In this document: positions 28,970-38,284 of the stretch, one piece after another
How the letters are laid out: each line of letters opens with the position of its first letter
Position numbering within the stretch: position 1 is the first letter of the stretch
NCBI RefSeq assembly: GCF_008039875.1
Contig: NZ_VRUU01000003.1
Coordinates: forward strand, 62,001 to 126,000
Direction: 5' to 3'
DNA: 64,000 nucleotides
From: Methylobacterium sp. WL119
GTDB taxonomy: Bacteria; Pseudomonadota; Alphaproteobacteria; Rhizobiales; Beijerinckiaceae
Notes under the pieces: model-generated
Told to the model about the DNA's origin: nothing
What the model saw: the letters and a program-made list of their open reading frames with translations, nothing else
The model's database searches: none
Position numbers and translations under genes: made by a program

Positions 28970-30387
28970 CGTCCGTCCCCACCCTGCGCGACGGGCTCCC
29001 AGCCCTCGCGCTCGCCCAATCCGATCTTGGTGAAGCCCACCGGCCGGGCCCCGTCGCCGCCCGCACCGATGCCGGAGAACCCGATCCAGGCGAGCGCCGC
29101 CGGATGGGCGAGCCAAGTGCGCACCACGTCGGCGCGCAGGTCCTCGAACCAGACGGTCAGCTGCTCCGGCGCGAAGCCGAGCGCCGATCCGTCCGGCAGG
29201 ACGCCCTTCTCGATCGCCCGGAGCAGGTCGTCCTGCGCCGCGCCGTCGAGGGCGAGGAAGCGCCGACCGTCGGCGCCCGCCGCAGCGTCGAGGCTGCGAA
29301 GCGCGGTCCTGTAGGCCGAGGCGTCCGGCGGCAGGGCGGAGAACCGCCAGCCGTCGCCCCGGCCGCTCGCGAGCCGCGCGTCGATGCGGGCGGCGAGGTC
29401 GATCCCGGCGGCCTGCGGCAGGACGCGATCGACGAGGGCGCGCAGGATCGCGAGCTCGATCGCGTCGAGGGCCCGCGGCCGATAGCCGGGATCGTCGGGC
29501 TCGGCCCGCGCGCGCAAGGCGTCGCGCAGGCGGCTGTTGACCCGGTCCGACGCGATGAGTCTCGCATACGCCGCGTCGATCACAGGTGCCTCGGCAAACG
29601 TCGTGTCGGGTGCGGCCGCGTGGGCGCGGATCAGGTCGGCGACCGCGTCGGGCCGCTCGATCGGCAGCAGATGGCCGGCGCCGTCGAGGGTGACACGGCG
29701 CGATGAACCGAGATGCGGCGCCATCAGCGCGGCCTGCGCCTCCGGCCCGAGGTCGCCGTCCTCGCCCCCGGCGAGGATCAGGGCCGGGGTGCGCAGGATG
29801 CCGATGCGCTCGCACCAATCTTCGCGGCTTCCATCGCTGAGCCAGGCCCGCCAGGCCGCGGGCGCGGCGCGCAGCACGTCGGCGACCGCGGCTTCGGCGC
29901 GTTCGGCGGGGAGGGGAGAGCCGACGTTGCTCTCGATGAAGGCCCGGGCTTCCGCCTGCCGGGTCGCCGCGTCGGCTCCGATCCAGGCGATCATCGTCTC
30001 GCGGCGCGCCTCTTCCATCGGCTCGGGGCTCGGCGGCGATCCCGCGAGCAGCACGAGGCCGGAGAGACCGTACAGCCCCGCCTCGCCGTCCTCGGCGCGG
30101 CGGGCCAGCGCGAGCGCCACCTTGGCGCCCATGCTGTGCCCGGCGATCAGCCAGCGCGCCGGGGCCGCCGCACGGATCCTGCCCGCGACGTGATCGGCCA
30201 TCGCCGCGACGTCGTAGCCCGGCACGTCGACGGCGTCGCCGAAGCCGGGGAGGTCGATCGGGACGCACGCGACCGCGGCGCCGAGGCGATCGGCGACCTG
30301 CACCCATTCCCGTGCGCTGCCGCCGAGGAAGTGCAGGCAGAACAAGGTCGGCGGCGGGGAGGGGGCGGACGGGACGTTCGGGCTCAT
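28966..30387 (-). CDS. Fusion: alpha/beta hydrolase - gluconate 2-dehydrogenase subunit 3-like domain
   Basis: 473 aa from the ATG at 30387. Residues about 14-265 form an alpha/beta hydrolase: oxyanion HFLGG, nucleophile S85 in AGHSMGAK, acid in GGEDGD, histidine in [12 protein letters not shown]. Residues about 310-470 resemble the gluconate_2-dh3 family, with [29 protein letters not shown] and a C-terminal [15 protein letters not shown]. That family is the small partner of GMC-type membrane dehydrogenases, and the coupled downstream gene is such a GMC enzyme, so the C-terminal reading is supported by context. No Tat or Sec signal precedes it, whereas free small subunits often have one. The hydrolase may open a lactone product or prepare a substrate (inference). 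Confidence 0.8.
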   Translation of the reverse strand: MSPNVPSAPSPPPTLFCLHFLGGSAREWVQVADRLGAAVACVPIDLPGFGDAVDVPGYDVAAMADHVAGRIRAAAPARWLIAGHSMGAKVALALARRAEDGEAGLYGLSGLVLLAGSPPSPEPMEEARRETMIAWIGADAATRQAEARAFIESNVGSPLPAERAEAAVADVLRAAPAAWRAWLSDGSREDWCERIGILRTPALILAGGEDGDLGPEAQAALMAPHLGSSRRVTLDGAGHLLPIERPDAVADLIRAHAAAPDTTFAEAPVIDAAYARLIASDRVNSRLRDALRARAEPDDPGYRPRALDAIELAILRALVDRVLPQAAGIDLAARIDARLASGRGDGWRFSALPPDASAYRTALRSLDAAAGADGRRFLALDGAAQDDLLRAIEKGVLPDGSALGFAPEQLTVWFEDLRADVVRTWLAHPAALAWIGFSGIGAGGDGARPVGFTKIGLGEREGWEPVAQGGDGR

Positions 30388-30633
30388 GCCAGCAAAGTTG
30401 CGCGGGACGCCCGGCAATCAAGCGACCTAATTGCCGCGCTTGGCGCCGAATGCGGCGCGCGATGCCCCGCGCGACGTGGACCCGTGGCGCGGGGCCCGCC
30501 GCCGCCGGCACGGCGATGGCCGACACCCGGGGGATCGACCGCCGGAACGACCCGAGACCGTGCACCGGGTCGACCCGATCCGCGCGCAGCCGTAAGCAGA
30601 GCGGGCTGCGATCCGAAGAAGAAGCCAAGCCCG

Positions 30634-31212
30634 ATGATCCCGACCCTCGACCAGGTTCCCGACGGCCTCGCCACTCGCCACGACCGCTACGCAGACGCGC
30701 ATATCCGCGCCACGCTGCGGGCGACGCGCACCATCGCCCTGGTCGGCGCCTCGGCCAATCCGGCGCGTCCGAGCTGGATCGTGCTGAAGTACCTGCTCGA
30801 TCGCGGCTACGCGGTGACGCCGGTCAATCCGGGGCTCGCCGGGCAGACGCTGCTCGGGCGCCCGGTGGCCGCGTCCATCGCCGAGATCGGCGAACCGATC
30901 GACATGGTCGAGATCTTCCGCAACTCCGCCGCCGCCGGCGGCCTCGCCGACGAGGCCTTGGCCCTGGACCCGCTGCCGAAGACGATCTGGATGCAGCTCG
31001 GCGTGCGCGACGACGCGGCCGCCGCCCGCGCCGAGGCGCGCGGCGTCACCGTGATCATGAACCGCTGCCCGAAGATCGAGTACGGCCGCCTGTCCGGCGA
31101 GATCGGCTGGACCGGCGTCAACTCGCGGATCATCAGCGCGAAGAAGCCGGTGCTCGCGGCCAAGGGCGTGCAGAAGTTCACCATCGCCCCGCGCGGCGGC
31201 GGAACGGATTGA
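30634..31212 (+). CDS. CoA-binding protein (YccU/DUF CoA_binding family)
   Basis: 192 aa with a single Rossmann CoA-binding domain related to the succinyl-CoA synthetase alpha subunit. Motifs: IALVGASANPARPSW at about 35-49 (CoA/nucleotide loop), YAVTPVNPG, IDMVEIFRNS, and IWMQLGVRDDAAA with MNRCPKIEYGRL. The catalytic histidine of true synthetases is missing, as usual for this stand-alone family; its function is not established. The ATG at 30634 starts the conserved region. A 229-bp leader with a strong hairpin separates it from rplM. Confidence 0.88.
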   Translation: MIPTLDQVPDGLATRHDRYADAHIRATLRATRTIALVGASANPARPSWIVLKYLLDRGYAVTPVNPGLAGQTLLGRPVAASIAEIGEPIDMVEIFRNSAAAGGLADEALALDPLPKTIWMQLGVRDDAAAARAEARGVTVIMNRCPKIEYGRLSGEIGWTGVNSRIISAKKPVLAAKGVQKFTIAPRGGGTD

Positions 31213-31369
31213 AACGCTGCGTCCGCAGCCGGCGTAACAGCACCGGTTCCCGCATTGCGGTATCCTAATACCACCAGGCCGAACCCCTTCCAGAACTTCG
31301 CTTTTCGGACGATGCGCGCCCGTGAAACGGCTTGACCTCGACCCTCGGCCCGTCTATCCAGCGCCCAAC

Positions 31370-31406
31370 GCCGCCGCGTCCCCCGACGCGGCGGCGGCTC
31401 GTTTTT
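31370..31406 (+). terminator. Strong hairpin with T-run just upstream of rplM
   Basis: Perfect 11-bp stem GCCGCCGCGTC/GACGCGGCGGC with CCCC loop (31370-31395), then GGCTCGTTTTT. It ends 35 bp before the rplM start. It may terminate the upstream CoA-binding transcript or act as an attenuator in the rplM leader. Confidence 0.6.
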
Positions 31407-31440
31407 CGATACACCACCGAGCGCCAACGGAATTCGGCTT

Positions 31441-31902
31441 ATGAAAACCTTTTCGCTGAAGCCCGCCGACGTCGACAAGAAGTGGATCGTGATCGACGCG
31501 GAGGGCCTCGTCGTCGGCCGTCTGGCTTCGATCATCGCCCTGCGTCTGCGCGGCAAGCACAAGCCCTCCTACACCCCCCACGTCGATTGCGGCGACAACG
31601 TCATCGTCATCAACGCCGACAAGGTGAAGTTCACCGGGCGCAAATACGTCCAGAAGGTGTACTACCACCACACCGGCTTCCCCGGCGGCATCAAGGAGCG
31701 GTCGGCCAAGTTCATCCTCGAAGGGCGCTTCCCCGAGCGCGTCGTGGAGAAGGCCGTCGAGCGCATGCTGCCCCGCGGCCCGCTGTTCCGCCAGATCATG
31801 GGCAACCTCCGGGTCTACAAGGGCACCAGCCACCCGCACGAGGCCCAGCAGCCGCAGACGTTCGACGTCGGCGTCCTCAACCGCAAGAACGTGAGCGCTT
31901 AA
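31441..31902 (+). CDS. rplM: 50S ribosomal protein L13
   Basis: 153 aa with the L13 opening [20 protein letters not shown], the [19 protein letters not shown] segment, and the GGIKERSAK and [11 protein letters not shown] motifs. One of the early assembly proteins of the 50S subunit. It is followed 1 bp later by rpsI, the universal L13-S9 operon. Length is slightly longer than in E. coli (142), as normal for Alphaproteobacteria. Confidence 0.98.
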   Translation: MKTFSLKPADVDKKWIVIDAEGLVVGRLASIIALRLRGKHKPSYTPHVDCGDNVIVINADKVKFTGRKYVQKVYYHHTGFPGGIKERSAKFILEGRFPERVVEKAVERMLPRGPLFRQIMGNLRVYKGTSHPHEAQQPQTFDVGVLNRKNVSA

Positions 31903-31903
31903 G

Positions 31904-32389
31904 ATGGCGACGCTTCAGTCCCTCTCCGACCTCAACCGGTCGAACGCCGGCGGCCTCGACAACGAGAACGCCGCCCCCGTCCACGTCCAGAAGCTCGACG
32001 CCCAGGGCCGCGCCTACGCCACCGGCAAGCGCAAGGACGCGGTCGCCCGCGTCTGGATCCGCCCCGGCACCGGCAAGGTTGTCATCAACAAGCGCGCGGT
32101 CGAGGTGTACTTCGCCCGCCCCGTCCTGCGGATGATCCTGCGCCAGCCGCTCACGGTGGCCAACCGCGTCGACCAGTACGACATCACCGTCACGGTCGCC
32201 GGCGGCGGCCTCTCGGGCCAAGCCGGCGCGGTGCGCCACGGCCTCTCGAAGGCGCTGACCTACTACGAGCCGGAGCTGCGCGCGCCGCTGAAGCGCGAGG
32301 GCTTCCTCACCCGCGACAGCCGCGTGGTCGAGCGCAAGAAGTACGGCCGCAAGAAGGCCCGCCGCAGCTTCCAGTTCTCGAAGCGCTGA
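31904..32389 (+). CDS. rpsI: 30S ribosomal protein S9
   Basis: 161 aa. The S9 core begins at [20 protein letters not shown] (about residue 39) and ends with the conserved basic tail FQFSKR that reaches the P site. An N-terminal extension of about 38 residues is typical of Alphaproteobacteria. It shares a transcript with rplM and is closed by a strong intrinsic terminator 22 bp downstream. Confidence 0.98.
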   Translation: MATLQSLSDLNRSNAGGLDNENAAPVHVQKLDAQGRAYATGKRKDAVARVWIRPGTGKVVINKRAVEVYFARPVLRMILRQPLTVANRVDQYDITVTVAGGGLSGQAGAVRHGLSKALTYYEPELRAPLKREGFLTRDSRVVERKKYGRKKARRSFQFSKR

Positions 32390-32410
32390 TCGGCCCGGTC
32401 GGACAAAGGA

Positions 32411-32444
32411 AAAGGCGGCTCCTCGCGGAGCCGCCTTTTTTCTT
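32411..32444 (+). terminator. Intrinsic terminator of the rplM-rpsI operon
   Basis: Perfect stem AAGGCGGCTCC/GGAGCCGCCTT around a TCGC loop, with T-run TTTTTTCTT. It is the strongest terminator in the window. Confidence 0.9.
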
Positions 32445-32525
32445 GGTTTGGTCGAACCGCCGGCTCGCTTCTCGCGCGGCGCTTCGAAGGGCGTCCGATG
32501 GAGCAGGCCGTCGAACCACTCCGTT

Positions 32526-33029
32526 TCAGGCGTGGACGGCCTTCTCCAGCTCGGCCTTGGACATCTTCGAGCGCCCGGCGACCTTCTGCGCCTTGGCCTT
32601 CTTCATCAGGTCGGCCTTGGTCTCGCTGGAGGCGGACTTGCGCGCCGCGGCGGCCTTCTTCGCCACGTCCTTCGGCTGCTTCGAGAACTGCTTGCCCTTG
32701 GCCGTGTCGCTGCGCTTCTTCTCGGTCGAGCGGTCGTACTGCTCGTCGGAGACCGCCTCGCGCGCCTTCTTCGGGAGGTAGCGTTCCCCGGTCTTGCCGC
32801 TCTCCTTGCCGGACTTCGTGTCCCACGCCTCGTCGGTCCACTGCTTGAGATGGTTGTCGTCGGTCTTCTTGCCGGCATAGCCGCCGCCGGCCTTCTTGTA
32901 TTCCTGGGTCGCGAGCTGAGCCTTGCGGGCCGACCATTGGCCGGCCTTTCCGCCCTTGTCGCTCTTCGTGACTTTGTCCTTGGTCTTCTCCCAAAGCTTG
33001 GGGTCGGTCTTCTTCGCGGTCTCGGACAT
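32526..33029 (-). CDS. DUF5872-like Lys-rich protein
   Basis: 167 aa, highly charged and low in hydrophobics. It opens MSETAKKTDPKLWEKTKDKV and holds a repeated short module: KGGKAGQWSARKAQLATQEY, GYAGKKTDDNHLKQWTDEAW, then GERYLPKKAREAVSDEQYD. This matches the DUF5872 family found beside stress genes. The last 40 residues (SSETKADLMKKAKAQKVAGR, then SKMSKAELEKAV) resemble a Rho-N/SAP-like helical motif, suggesting nucleic-acid contact (inference). An EcfG-type promoter lies about 35 bp upstream, so induction by general stress is likely. Confidence 0.8.
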   Translation of the reverse strand: MSETAKKTDPKLWEKTKDKVTKSDKGGKAGQWSARKAQLATQEYKKAGGGYAGKKTDDNHLKQWTDEAWDTKSGKESGKTGERYLPKKAREAVSDEQYDRSTEKKRSDTAKGKQFSKQPKDVAKKAAAARKSASSETKADLMKKAKAQKVAGRSKMSKAELEKAVHA

Positions 33030-33063
33030 CGCTCGATCACCCGTCGTCGTGGATTTTGCCAAC

Positions 33064-33088
33064 AACGAGAGCACGCCGGCCCCGTTCC
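33064..33088 (-). promoter_or_regulatory. EcfG-type general stress response promoter
   Basis: On the minus strand GGAAC (33088-33084), 16 bp, CGTT (33067-33064), an exact consensus match. The expected start of transcription is about 25-30 bp before the DUF5872 start codon at 33029. Confidence 0.65.
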
Positions 33089-33206
33089 GGCGGTGATGCG
33101 ATGGCCTGTTGATGACGCCCGGCATTGACAGGCCGGCACGCACCGGCCACCTCCCGCACCGCGACACGACGCGCCGGCGGCGGCCGGATTCGGGGGTGCG
33201 ACGACG

Positions 33207-34154
33207 ATGGCGGGCGAGAACCACAAGCCGACGGTGTTCATCGACGGCGAGGCCGGCACCACCGGGCTCGGCATCCGCGAGCGCCTGGAGCGCGACGGCA
33301 AGGTGATCCTGCGCAGCATCGCGCATGCCGACCGCAAGGATGCCGGCGTGAAGCGGGCGCTGCTCGCCGAGGTCGACCTCGTGGTGCTCTGCCTGCCGGA
33401 CGACGCCGCCCGCGAGACGGTGGCGCTCTGCGACGCGCTGCCCGGCGGCGGCCCCCGCGTGCTCGATGCCAGCACCGCCCACCGCGTCGCGGCGGGCTGG
33501 ACCTACGGCTTCGCCGAGATGGCCCCGGGGCAGGCGGAAGCGATCGCCGCCGCGCGCCGGGTCGCCAACCCCGGCTGCTATCCCACCGGCGCGATCGCGC
33601 TGCTGCGGCCCCTGGTCGAGGGCGGCCTGATCCCGTCCGACTCCCCCGTCAGCATCAACGCGGTCAGCGGCTACAGCGGCGGCGGCAAGAGCATGATCGA
33701 GGCCTACGAGGCCGGCTCCGCGGCCCCGTTCATGCTCTACGGCCTCGGCTTCGCGCACAAGCACCTGCCGGAGACGCAGGCCTATTCCCGGCTCACCGCC
33801 CGGCCGATCTTCATCCCGTCCGTCGGCGCGTTCCGGCAGGGCATGCTGGTCTCGATCCCGCTCCATCTCGACGCGTTGCCGGGCCGTCCGTCCGCCGGCG
33901 ATCTCGAGGACGCGCTCGCGCGCTGGTACGCGGGGCAGGCGCTGGTGCAGGTGGTGATCGGCGCCACCACCGGCGCGCACAAGGAGCAGATCGAGCCGGA
34001 GGCGTTGAACGACACCGACCGCCTCGAGTTGCGGGTGTTCGGCTCGGCCGAGCACCGTCAGGCGGTGCTGGTCGCGCGCCTCGACAACCTCGGCAAGGGC
34101 GCCTCCGGGGCGGCGGTGCAGAACATCGGCCTGATGCTCGGGCTCGGCGCCTGA
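33207..34154 (+). CDS. argC: N-acetyl-gamma-glutamyl-phosphate reductase (type 2)
   Basis: Third step of arginine synthesis: NADPH-dependent reduction of N-acetylglutamyl phosphate to the semialdehyde. The 315-aa length and the start [20 protein letters not shown] are those of the shorter type-2 ArgC. The catalytic cysteine is in [10 protein letters not shown] (about residue 124). NADP-binding GTTGLG is near residue 19. Its substrate is produced by ArgB, encoded 0.6 kb downstream on the same strand. Confidence 0.95.
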   Translation: MAGENHKPTVFIDGEAGTTGLGIRERLERDGKVILRSIAHADRKDAGVKRALLAEVDLVVLCLPDDAARETVALCDALPGGGPRVLDASTAHRVAAGWTYGFAEMAPGQAEAIAAARRVANPGCYPTGAIALLRPLVEGGLIPSDSPVSINAVSGYSGGGKSMIEAYEAGSAAPFMLYGLGFAHKHLPETQAYSRLTARPIFIPSVGAFRQGMLVSIPLHLDALPGRPSAGDLEDALARWYAGQALVQVVIGATTGAHKEQIEPEALNDTDRLELRVFGSAEHRQAVLVARLDNLGKGASGAAVQNIGLMLGLGA

Positions 34155-34229
34155 GCCGCCATCCGGCGCATTGACGTGGCCCGACGGCCCGCGAACAATC
34201 GGGCATCGGCAACAGGAGACCGTTCCAGC

Positions 34230-34700
34230 ATGACCGAGACGCGCCCACCGCTGCCGCCGTTCGACGCCTTGTCCGCGGCGAAGAAGGCGCGCGGCGCCGA
34301 GGATGCCTGGAACACCCGCGATCCCGAGCGGGTGTCGCTCGCCTACACCCCCGACAGCTGGTGGCGGAACCGTTCCGAGTTCCTGACCGGGCGGCCGGCG
34401 ATCGTCGCGTTCCTGACGCGCAAGTGGGAGCGCGAGCGCGAGTACCGCCTGATCAAGGAGGTCTGGGCCTTCCACGAGAACCGGATCGCGGCGCGCTTCG
34501 CCTACGAATGGCACGACGCGTCCGGGCAGTGGTTCCGCTCGCACGGCAACGAGCAGTGGGAATTCACCGAAACGGGCCTGATGCGCCGCCGCGAGGCCAG
34601 CATCAACGACGTCGCGATCGACGCGTCCGAGCGCAAGTTCCACTGGCCGCAAGGACCGCGCCCGGCCGACCATCCGGGCCTGAGCGACCTCGGCCTGTGA
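34230..34700 (+). CDS. DUF1348 (NTF2-like) family protein
   Basis: 156 aa from the ATG at 34230 after AACAGGAGAC. NTF2-fold protein with the DUF1348 signature: [55 protein letters not shown] and the His/Glu-lined tail [20 protein letters not shown]. The family is common near metabolic genes and has no proven reaction; small-molecule binding in the cone-shaped pocket is expected. It sits between argC and argB, with separate spacing to each, and no link to arginine synthesis is known. Confidence 0.88.
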   Translation: MTETRPPLPPFDALSAAKKARGAEDAWNTRDPERVSLAYTPDSWWRNRSEFLTGRPAIVAFLTRKWEREREYRLIKEVWAFHENRIAARFAYEWHDASGQWFRSHGNEQWEFTETGLMRRREASINDVAIDASERKFHWPQGPRPADHPGLSDLGL

Positions 34701-34764
34701 CCGCGTTTCGCGGTTCGCCCGCGTTCCTGTAGAAGCCCGCGCGTCGCGATGCCGGCGCGAAAGG

Positions 34765-35664
34765 ATGCCGATGACCGAACTGCCCAACGTGCACGTCCGT
34801 GCCGAAGTCCTGGCCCAGGCGCTGCCCCACATGCAGCGCTACGACCAAGAGATCGTGGTCATCAAGTATGGCGGGCATGCCATGGGCGACGCTTCGGCGG
34901 CCGAGGACTTCGCCGAGGACATCGTGCTGCTCGAGCAGTCGGGCGTGAAGCCGATCGTCGTCCACGGCGGCGGCCCGCAGATCGGCCGGATGCTCGACCG
35001 GCTCGGCATCCAGTCCGAGTTCCGCGGCGGCCTTCGCGTCACCGACGAGGCCACCGTCGAGGTGGTCGAGATGGTTTTGGCCGGGTCGATCAACAAGCAG
35101 ATCGTCGGCTGGATCTCGGCCGAGGGCGGCCGGGCGATCGGCCTGTGCGGCAAGGACGGGAACATGGTCCGCGCCAAGCGGGCGTCGAAGACCGTGATGG
35201 ACCCCGAGAGCCGGGAGATGCAGACGGTGGACCTCGGCCTCGTCGGCGAGCCCGAGCATGTCGAGCGCGGCGTCCTCGACGCGGTGCTGAAGGCGGAGCT
35301 GATCCCGGTCCTGGCGCCGGTGGCGTACGGTGCCGACGGCAAGACCTATAACGTCAACGCCGACACCTTCTCCGGCGCCATCGCCGGCGCGCTGCGGGCC
35401 AAGCGCCTGCTGCTGCTCACCGACGTGCCGGGGGTGCTCGACAAGGACAAGAACCTGATCCCGGAGCTGACGGTCGAGGATTGCCGGCGGTTGATCGCCG
35501 ACGGCACCATCACCGGCGGCATGATCCCGAAGATCGAGACCTGCATCTACGCGATCGACCAGGGCGTCGAGGCGGTCGTCATCCTCGACGGCAAGGTCAA
35601 CCACGCGGTGCTGCTCGAGCTCTTCACCGATTACGGCGCCGGCACCCTGATCCGCCGAAGCTGA
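34765..35664 (+). CDS. argB: Acetylglutamate kinase
   Basis: Second step of arginine synthesis: ATP-dependent phosphorylation of N-acetylglutamate. 299 aa of the amino-acid kinase fold with [12 protein letters not shown] (about 30), the VVHGGGPQI glycine loop (about 68), [15 protein letters not shown] (about 194-208) and [10 protein letters not shown]. The N-terminal helix typical of arginine-inhibited hexameric enzymes (residues 1-25) is present, so feedback control by arginine is likely. The ATG at 34765 follows an ATG-free leader; an in-frame ATG two codons later is an alternative. Confidence 0.96.
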   Translation: MPMTELPNVHVRAEVLAQALPHMQRYDQEIVVIKYGGHAMGDASAAEDFAEDIVLLEQSGVKPIVVHGGGPQIGRMLDRLGIQSEFRGGLRVTDEATVEVVEMVLAGSINKQIVGWISAEGGRAIGLCGKDGNMVRAKRASKTVMDPESREMQTVDLGLVGEPEHVERGVLDAVLKAELIPVLAPVAYGADGKTYNVNADTFSGAIAGALRAKRLLLLTDVPGVLDKDKNLIPELTVEDCRRLIADGTITGGMIPKIETCIYAIDQGVEAVVILDGKVNHAVLLELFTDYGAGTLIRRS

Positions 35665-35686
35665 CGGACGAACGCACCATCGAAAG

Positions 35687-35713
35687 CGCCCGGGTCGTGC
35701 TTCGGCCCGGGCG
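35687..35713 (+). terminator. Hairpin after argB
   Basis: Perfect 8-bp stem CGCCCGGG/CCCGGGCG with an 11-nt loop, 23 bp after the argB stop. No T-run, so termination strength is uncertain. Confidence 0.45.
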
Positions 35714-35784
35714 ACCGCATCGCGCCCCGCGGTCATTTTCGGAGACCGGACATCTCGAACAGAACCATACCCGGCGAGAGCCAC

Positions 35785-36498
35785 GTGACGGCCCCGGATG
35801 CGCGCGGCTTCGAGGCCGTCGACACCTGGGTGTTCGACCTCGACAACACCCTTTACCCGAGCGACGCCATGGTGTGGCCGCAGGTGGACGAGCGCATCAC
35901 GCTGTTCGTGATGCAGCTCTACGGCCTCGACGGGCTCTCGGCGCGTGCGCTGCAGAAGTATTTCTACCACCGCTACGGCACGACGCTGAAGGCGCTGATG
36001 GTCGAGGAGAACGTCGACCCGCACGCCTTCCTCGACTTCGCCCACGACATCGACCACGCGACGATCCGGCTCGACCCGGCTCTGGGCGACGCGATCGAGC
36101 GGCTGCCCGGGCGCAAGCTGATCCTCACGAACGGCTCCCGCAGGCACGCCGAGAACGTCGCGAAGAGCCTCGGCATCCTCGACCATTTCGAGGACGTGTT
36201 CGACATCGCCGCCGCCGACTTCGTGCCCAAGCCCGAGCGCGCGACCTACGAGCGTTTCCTCGCGCAGCATGCGGTCGACCCGACGCGGGCGGCCCTGTTC
36301 GAGGACATCGCCCGCAACCTCGCGGTGCCCCACCAGATGGGGATGGCCACCGTCCTGGTGGTTCCGGCCGCGATCGACCCCTACCGCGAGGCGTTCGAGC
36401 AGGAGGCGGTGCGGGAGGTGCATATCGACCACATCACCAACGACCTCGCCGGCTTCCTGCGCAGCTGCGTCCTCCCGGTGGCGAAGGACGCCGCGTGA
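35785..36498 (+). CDS. Pyrimidine 5'-nucleotidase (HAD superfamily, SDT1/PHM8 type)
   Basis: 237 aa. HAD motifs: I, DLDNTLYP (about residue 17); II, LTNGSRRH; III and IV, VPKPERATYERF and ALFEDIARNL. SDT1-type HAD enzymes dephosphorylate UMP/CMP or related nucleotides. The GTG or ATG start is set by the DTWVFDLDNTLYP opening near the N-terminus. It overlaps the following metallopeptidase gene by 4 bp (GTGA), so the pair is translationally coupled. This gene next to argB is a familiar order in Rhizobiales. Confidence 0.92.
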   Translation: MTAPDARGFEAVDTWVFDLDNTLYPSDAMVWPQVDERITLFVMQLYGLDGLSARALQKYFYHRYGTTLKALMVEENVDPHAFLDFAHDIDHATIRLDPALGDAIERLPGRKLILTNGSRRHAENVAKSLGILDHFEDVFDIAAADFVPKPERATYERFLAQHAVDPTRAALFEDIARNLAVPHQMGMATVLVVPAAIDPYREAFEQEAVREVHIDHITNDLAGFLRSCVLPVAKDAA

Positions 36499-36899
36499 GC
36501 CTCGCCGCCGCCAAGGCGCCGAGCCTCGCCGAGATCGAGGATCTGGCCCAGGCGGCCTTCGCCGCGCTGCCGGCGGAATTCCGGGCTCTGGCGAAGGACG
36601 TCCGCATCGTCGTCGACGATTTTCCCGACGACGATACGCTGACCGAAATGGCGTGCGACTCGGAGTTCGACCTGCTCGGCCTGTTCCGCGGCATCGGGCT
36701 GGCCCAGGCGGGCGAGACCGTGACGGGCCAGATGCCGAACACGGTCTGGCTCTATCGCCGGCCGCTGCTGGATTACTGGGCCGAGCACGACGAGACGCTC
36801 GGCCACCTCGTCGCCCACGTCCTGATCCACGAGATCGGCCACCATGTCGGGCTCTCGGACGCCGACATGGCCGGCATCGAGGCGGCGGCCGACCTCTGA
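36495..36899 (+). CDS. Metallopeptidase family protein (zincin-like, DUF1025)
   Basis: 134 aa from a GTG at 36495, overlapping the nucleotidase stop. It has the zincin motif HEIGHH near residue 114, with a preceding LVAHVLI helix, and the family segment FDLLGLFRGIGLAQAGE. DUF1025 proteins are small HExxH proteins without a proven substrate. No signal peptide, so cytoplasmic. Converges on the O-antigen ligase-like gene with 4 bp between stops. Confidence 0.9.
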   Translation: MSLAAAKAPSLAEIEDLAQAAFAALPAEFRALAKDVRIVVDDFPDDDTLTEMACDSEFDLLGLFRGIGLAQAGETVTGQMPNTVWLYRRPLLDYWAEHDETLGHLVAHVLIHEIGHHVGLSDADMAGIEAAADL

Positions 36900-36903
36900 C
36901 CCG

Positions 36904-38148
36904 TCAGGCGCGCGGCGGCTCGCCCGGCGTCGGCAGCTTAAGGCGGCTGACCTTCGGGCGCCGCGTGCGGAACTGGCCGCGCTCGATCGCGACGAAGACC
37001 AGGATGGTGATGGCGAGCGTCGTCAGCCACCACACCACCGTGAGCCCGACGCCGATGCAGGCGATGGTGAAGGCGGCGGCGAAGCCCGCCATCGCCCCGG
37101 GAACCAGCAGCGGCACGTCGCGGCCCGCCCGGCGGATCGAGGCGTAGAGGGCGAAGGCGGCGGCGAGCGCCCCGACGACGCCGAGCTCGTACCACATGGC
37201 GAACAGCGCCGTGCTCGGGGCGTTCACCGGGATCAACCCGAAGACCCGGCCGCGCAGCGCCGTCTCGAAGCCGTGGCCGGTGATCAGCCGGACCGGCTCG
37301 GTGGTCACGATCCGCTGCCAGCTCTTCAGCGTCAGCACGCCGGGGCTGAGCGGCCCGAACAGGGCGGCGCCGATCGGTCGCGCCAGGAACGGCAGCAGCG
37401 GCGCCACGGCGAGCAGGCCGGCGGCCAGGCCCGCGGTGAGGCCGACGCCGAGGCGCGGCCGGAAGCTCGTCACGGCGAAGGCGAGGGCGCCGATCGCCAG
37501 GGCCGCGATCTGCCCGACGTTCGGGGAGACCGCCAGCGCCACGGCGACCACCACGGCGAGGCCCAGCGCCTCGCGGTCGCGCCGGCGCGAGCGCAGCCAC
37601 GCCACCGAGGGCCAGAGCAGCAAGGCCAGGAGGGTGAGGCCGCGATCGAGCGCGTTGTCGTCGTCGGGCACGCCGCGCATCAGGGTGTCGCCGAACAGGC
37701 CGAGCACGATGGCGACGATCGCCGCCGCGGTGACGCCGAGCGGCAGCAGGTAGAGGTTGGCCGAGCGCATCCGGTCCGGCAGCGCCATGTAGCCGGCGAG
37801 CGTCAGCAGGATCGTCGCGACGAGGTTGGCGAAGCGCTCGGAGGCGGCGCCGGGGAACGGCGTCCAGACCAGCGACAGCGCCATCCACACCAGCACGAGC
37901 AGGCCGGCGAGGAAGGCCGGCGCGCGCAGCAGCCGGGCGCTGCCCGACAGCAGCGGGCGCTGGCGCCCGTCGATGGCGCTGGCGATGATCAGCAGCGCGA
38001 CCGCGATCGGGGCGAGGATCACCGTGGCGCGGCGCGCCACCTGCGCCACCACCGGCACGATCACGAACAGCCCGAAGAACCCGACGCGGCGCAGGAGCGC
38101 GGCCGCATCGAGCGCCGGGTCGATCGTCTGGGTGGATGGGCGCGCCAT
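36904..38148 (-). CDS. O-antigen ligase/polymerase-like membrane protein
   Basis: 414 aa with about ten hydrophobic segments. It shows the ligase-family organisation: paired N-terminal helices (FFGLFVIVPVVAQVARRA), LVLVWMALSLVWTPFPG, a large periplasmic loop holding GHGFETALRG and a C-terminal helix cluster. The WxP..W-like segment and the loop H are where WaaL/Wzy_C proteins keep functional residues. Such proteins join O-antigen to lipid A core or polymerise polysaccharide. No lipopolysaccharide genes are adjacent; the nearest are the glycosyltransferases at 22-24 kb and 46.9 kb. Confidence 0.75.
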   Translation of the reverse strand: MARPSTQTIDPALDAAALLRRVGFFGLFVIVPVVAQVARRATVILAPIAVALLIIASAIDGRQRPLLSGSARLLRAPAFLAGLLVLVWMALSLVWTPFPGAASERFANLVATILLTLAGYMALPDRMRSANLYLLPLGVTAAAIVAIVLGLFGDTLMRGVPDDDNALDRGLTLLALLLWPSVAWLRSRRRDREALGLAVVVAVALAVSPNVGQIAALAIGALAFAVTSFRPRLGVGLTAGLAAGLLAVAPLLPFLARPIGAALFGPLSPGVLTLKSWQRIVTTEPVRLITGHGFETALRGRVFGLIPVNAPSTALFAMWYELGVVGALAAAFALYASIRRAGRDVPLLVPGAMAGFAAAFTIACIGVGLTVVWWLTTLAITILVFVAIERGQFRTRRPKVSRLKLPTPGEPPRA

Positions 38149-38284
38149 GGTGCGACTCGAAACCAGCGTGACGGCGACGTGCCCGGGAAACCCGGCCTCG
38201 CCCGTCCTTGCCTTCCCGCTTAAGCAAGCCGCGCGCTAGGGGCTGTAGACGCCCGGCCACACAGGGGCGCCGACGTCGCCCGCC

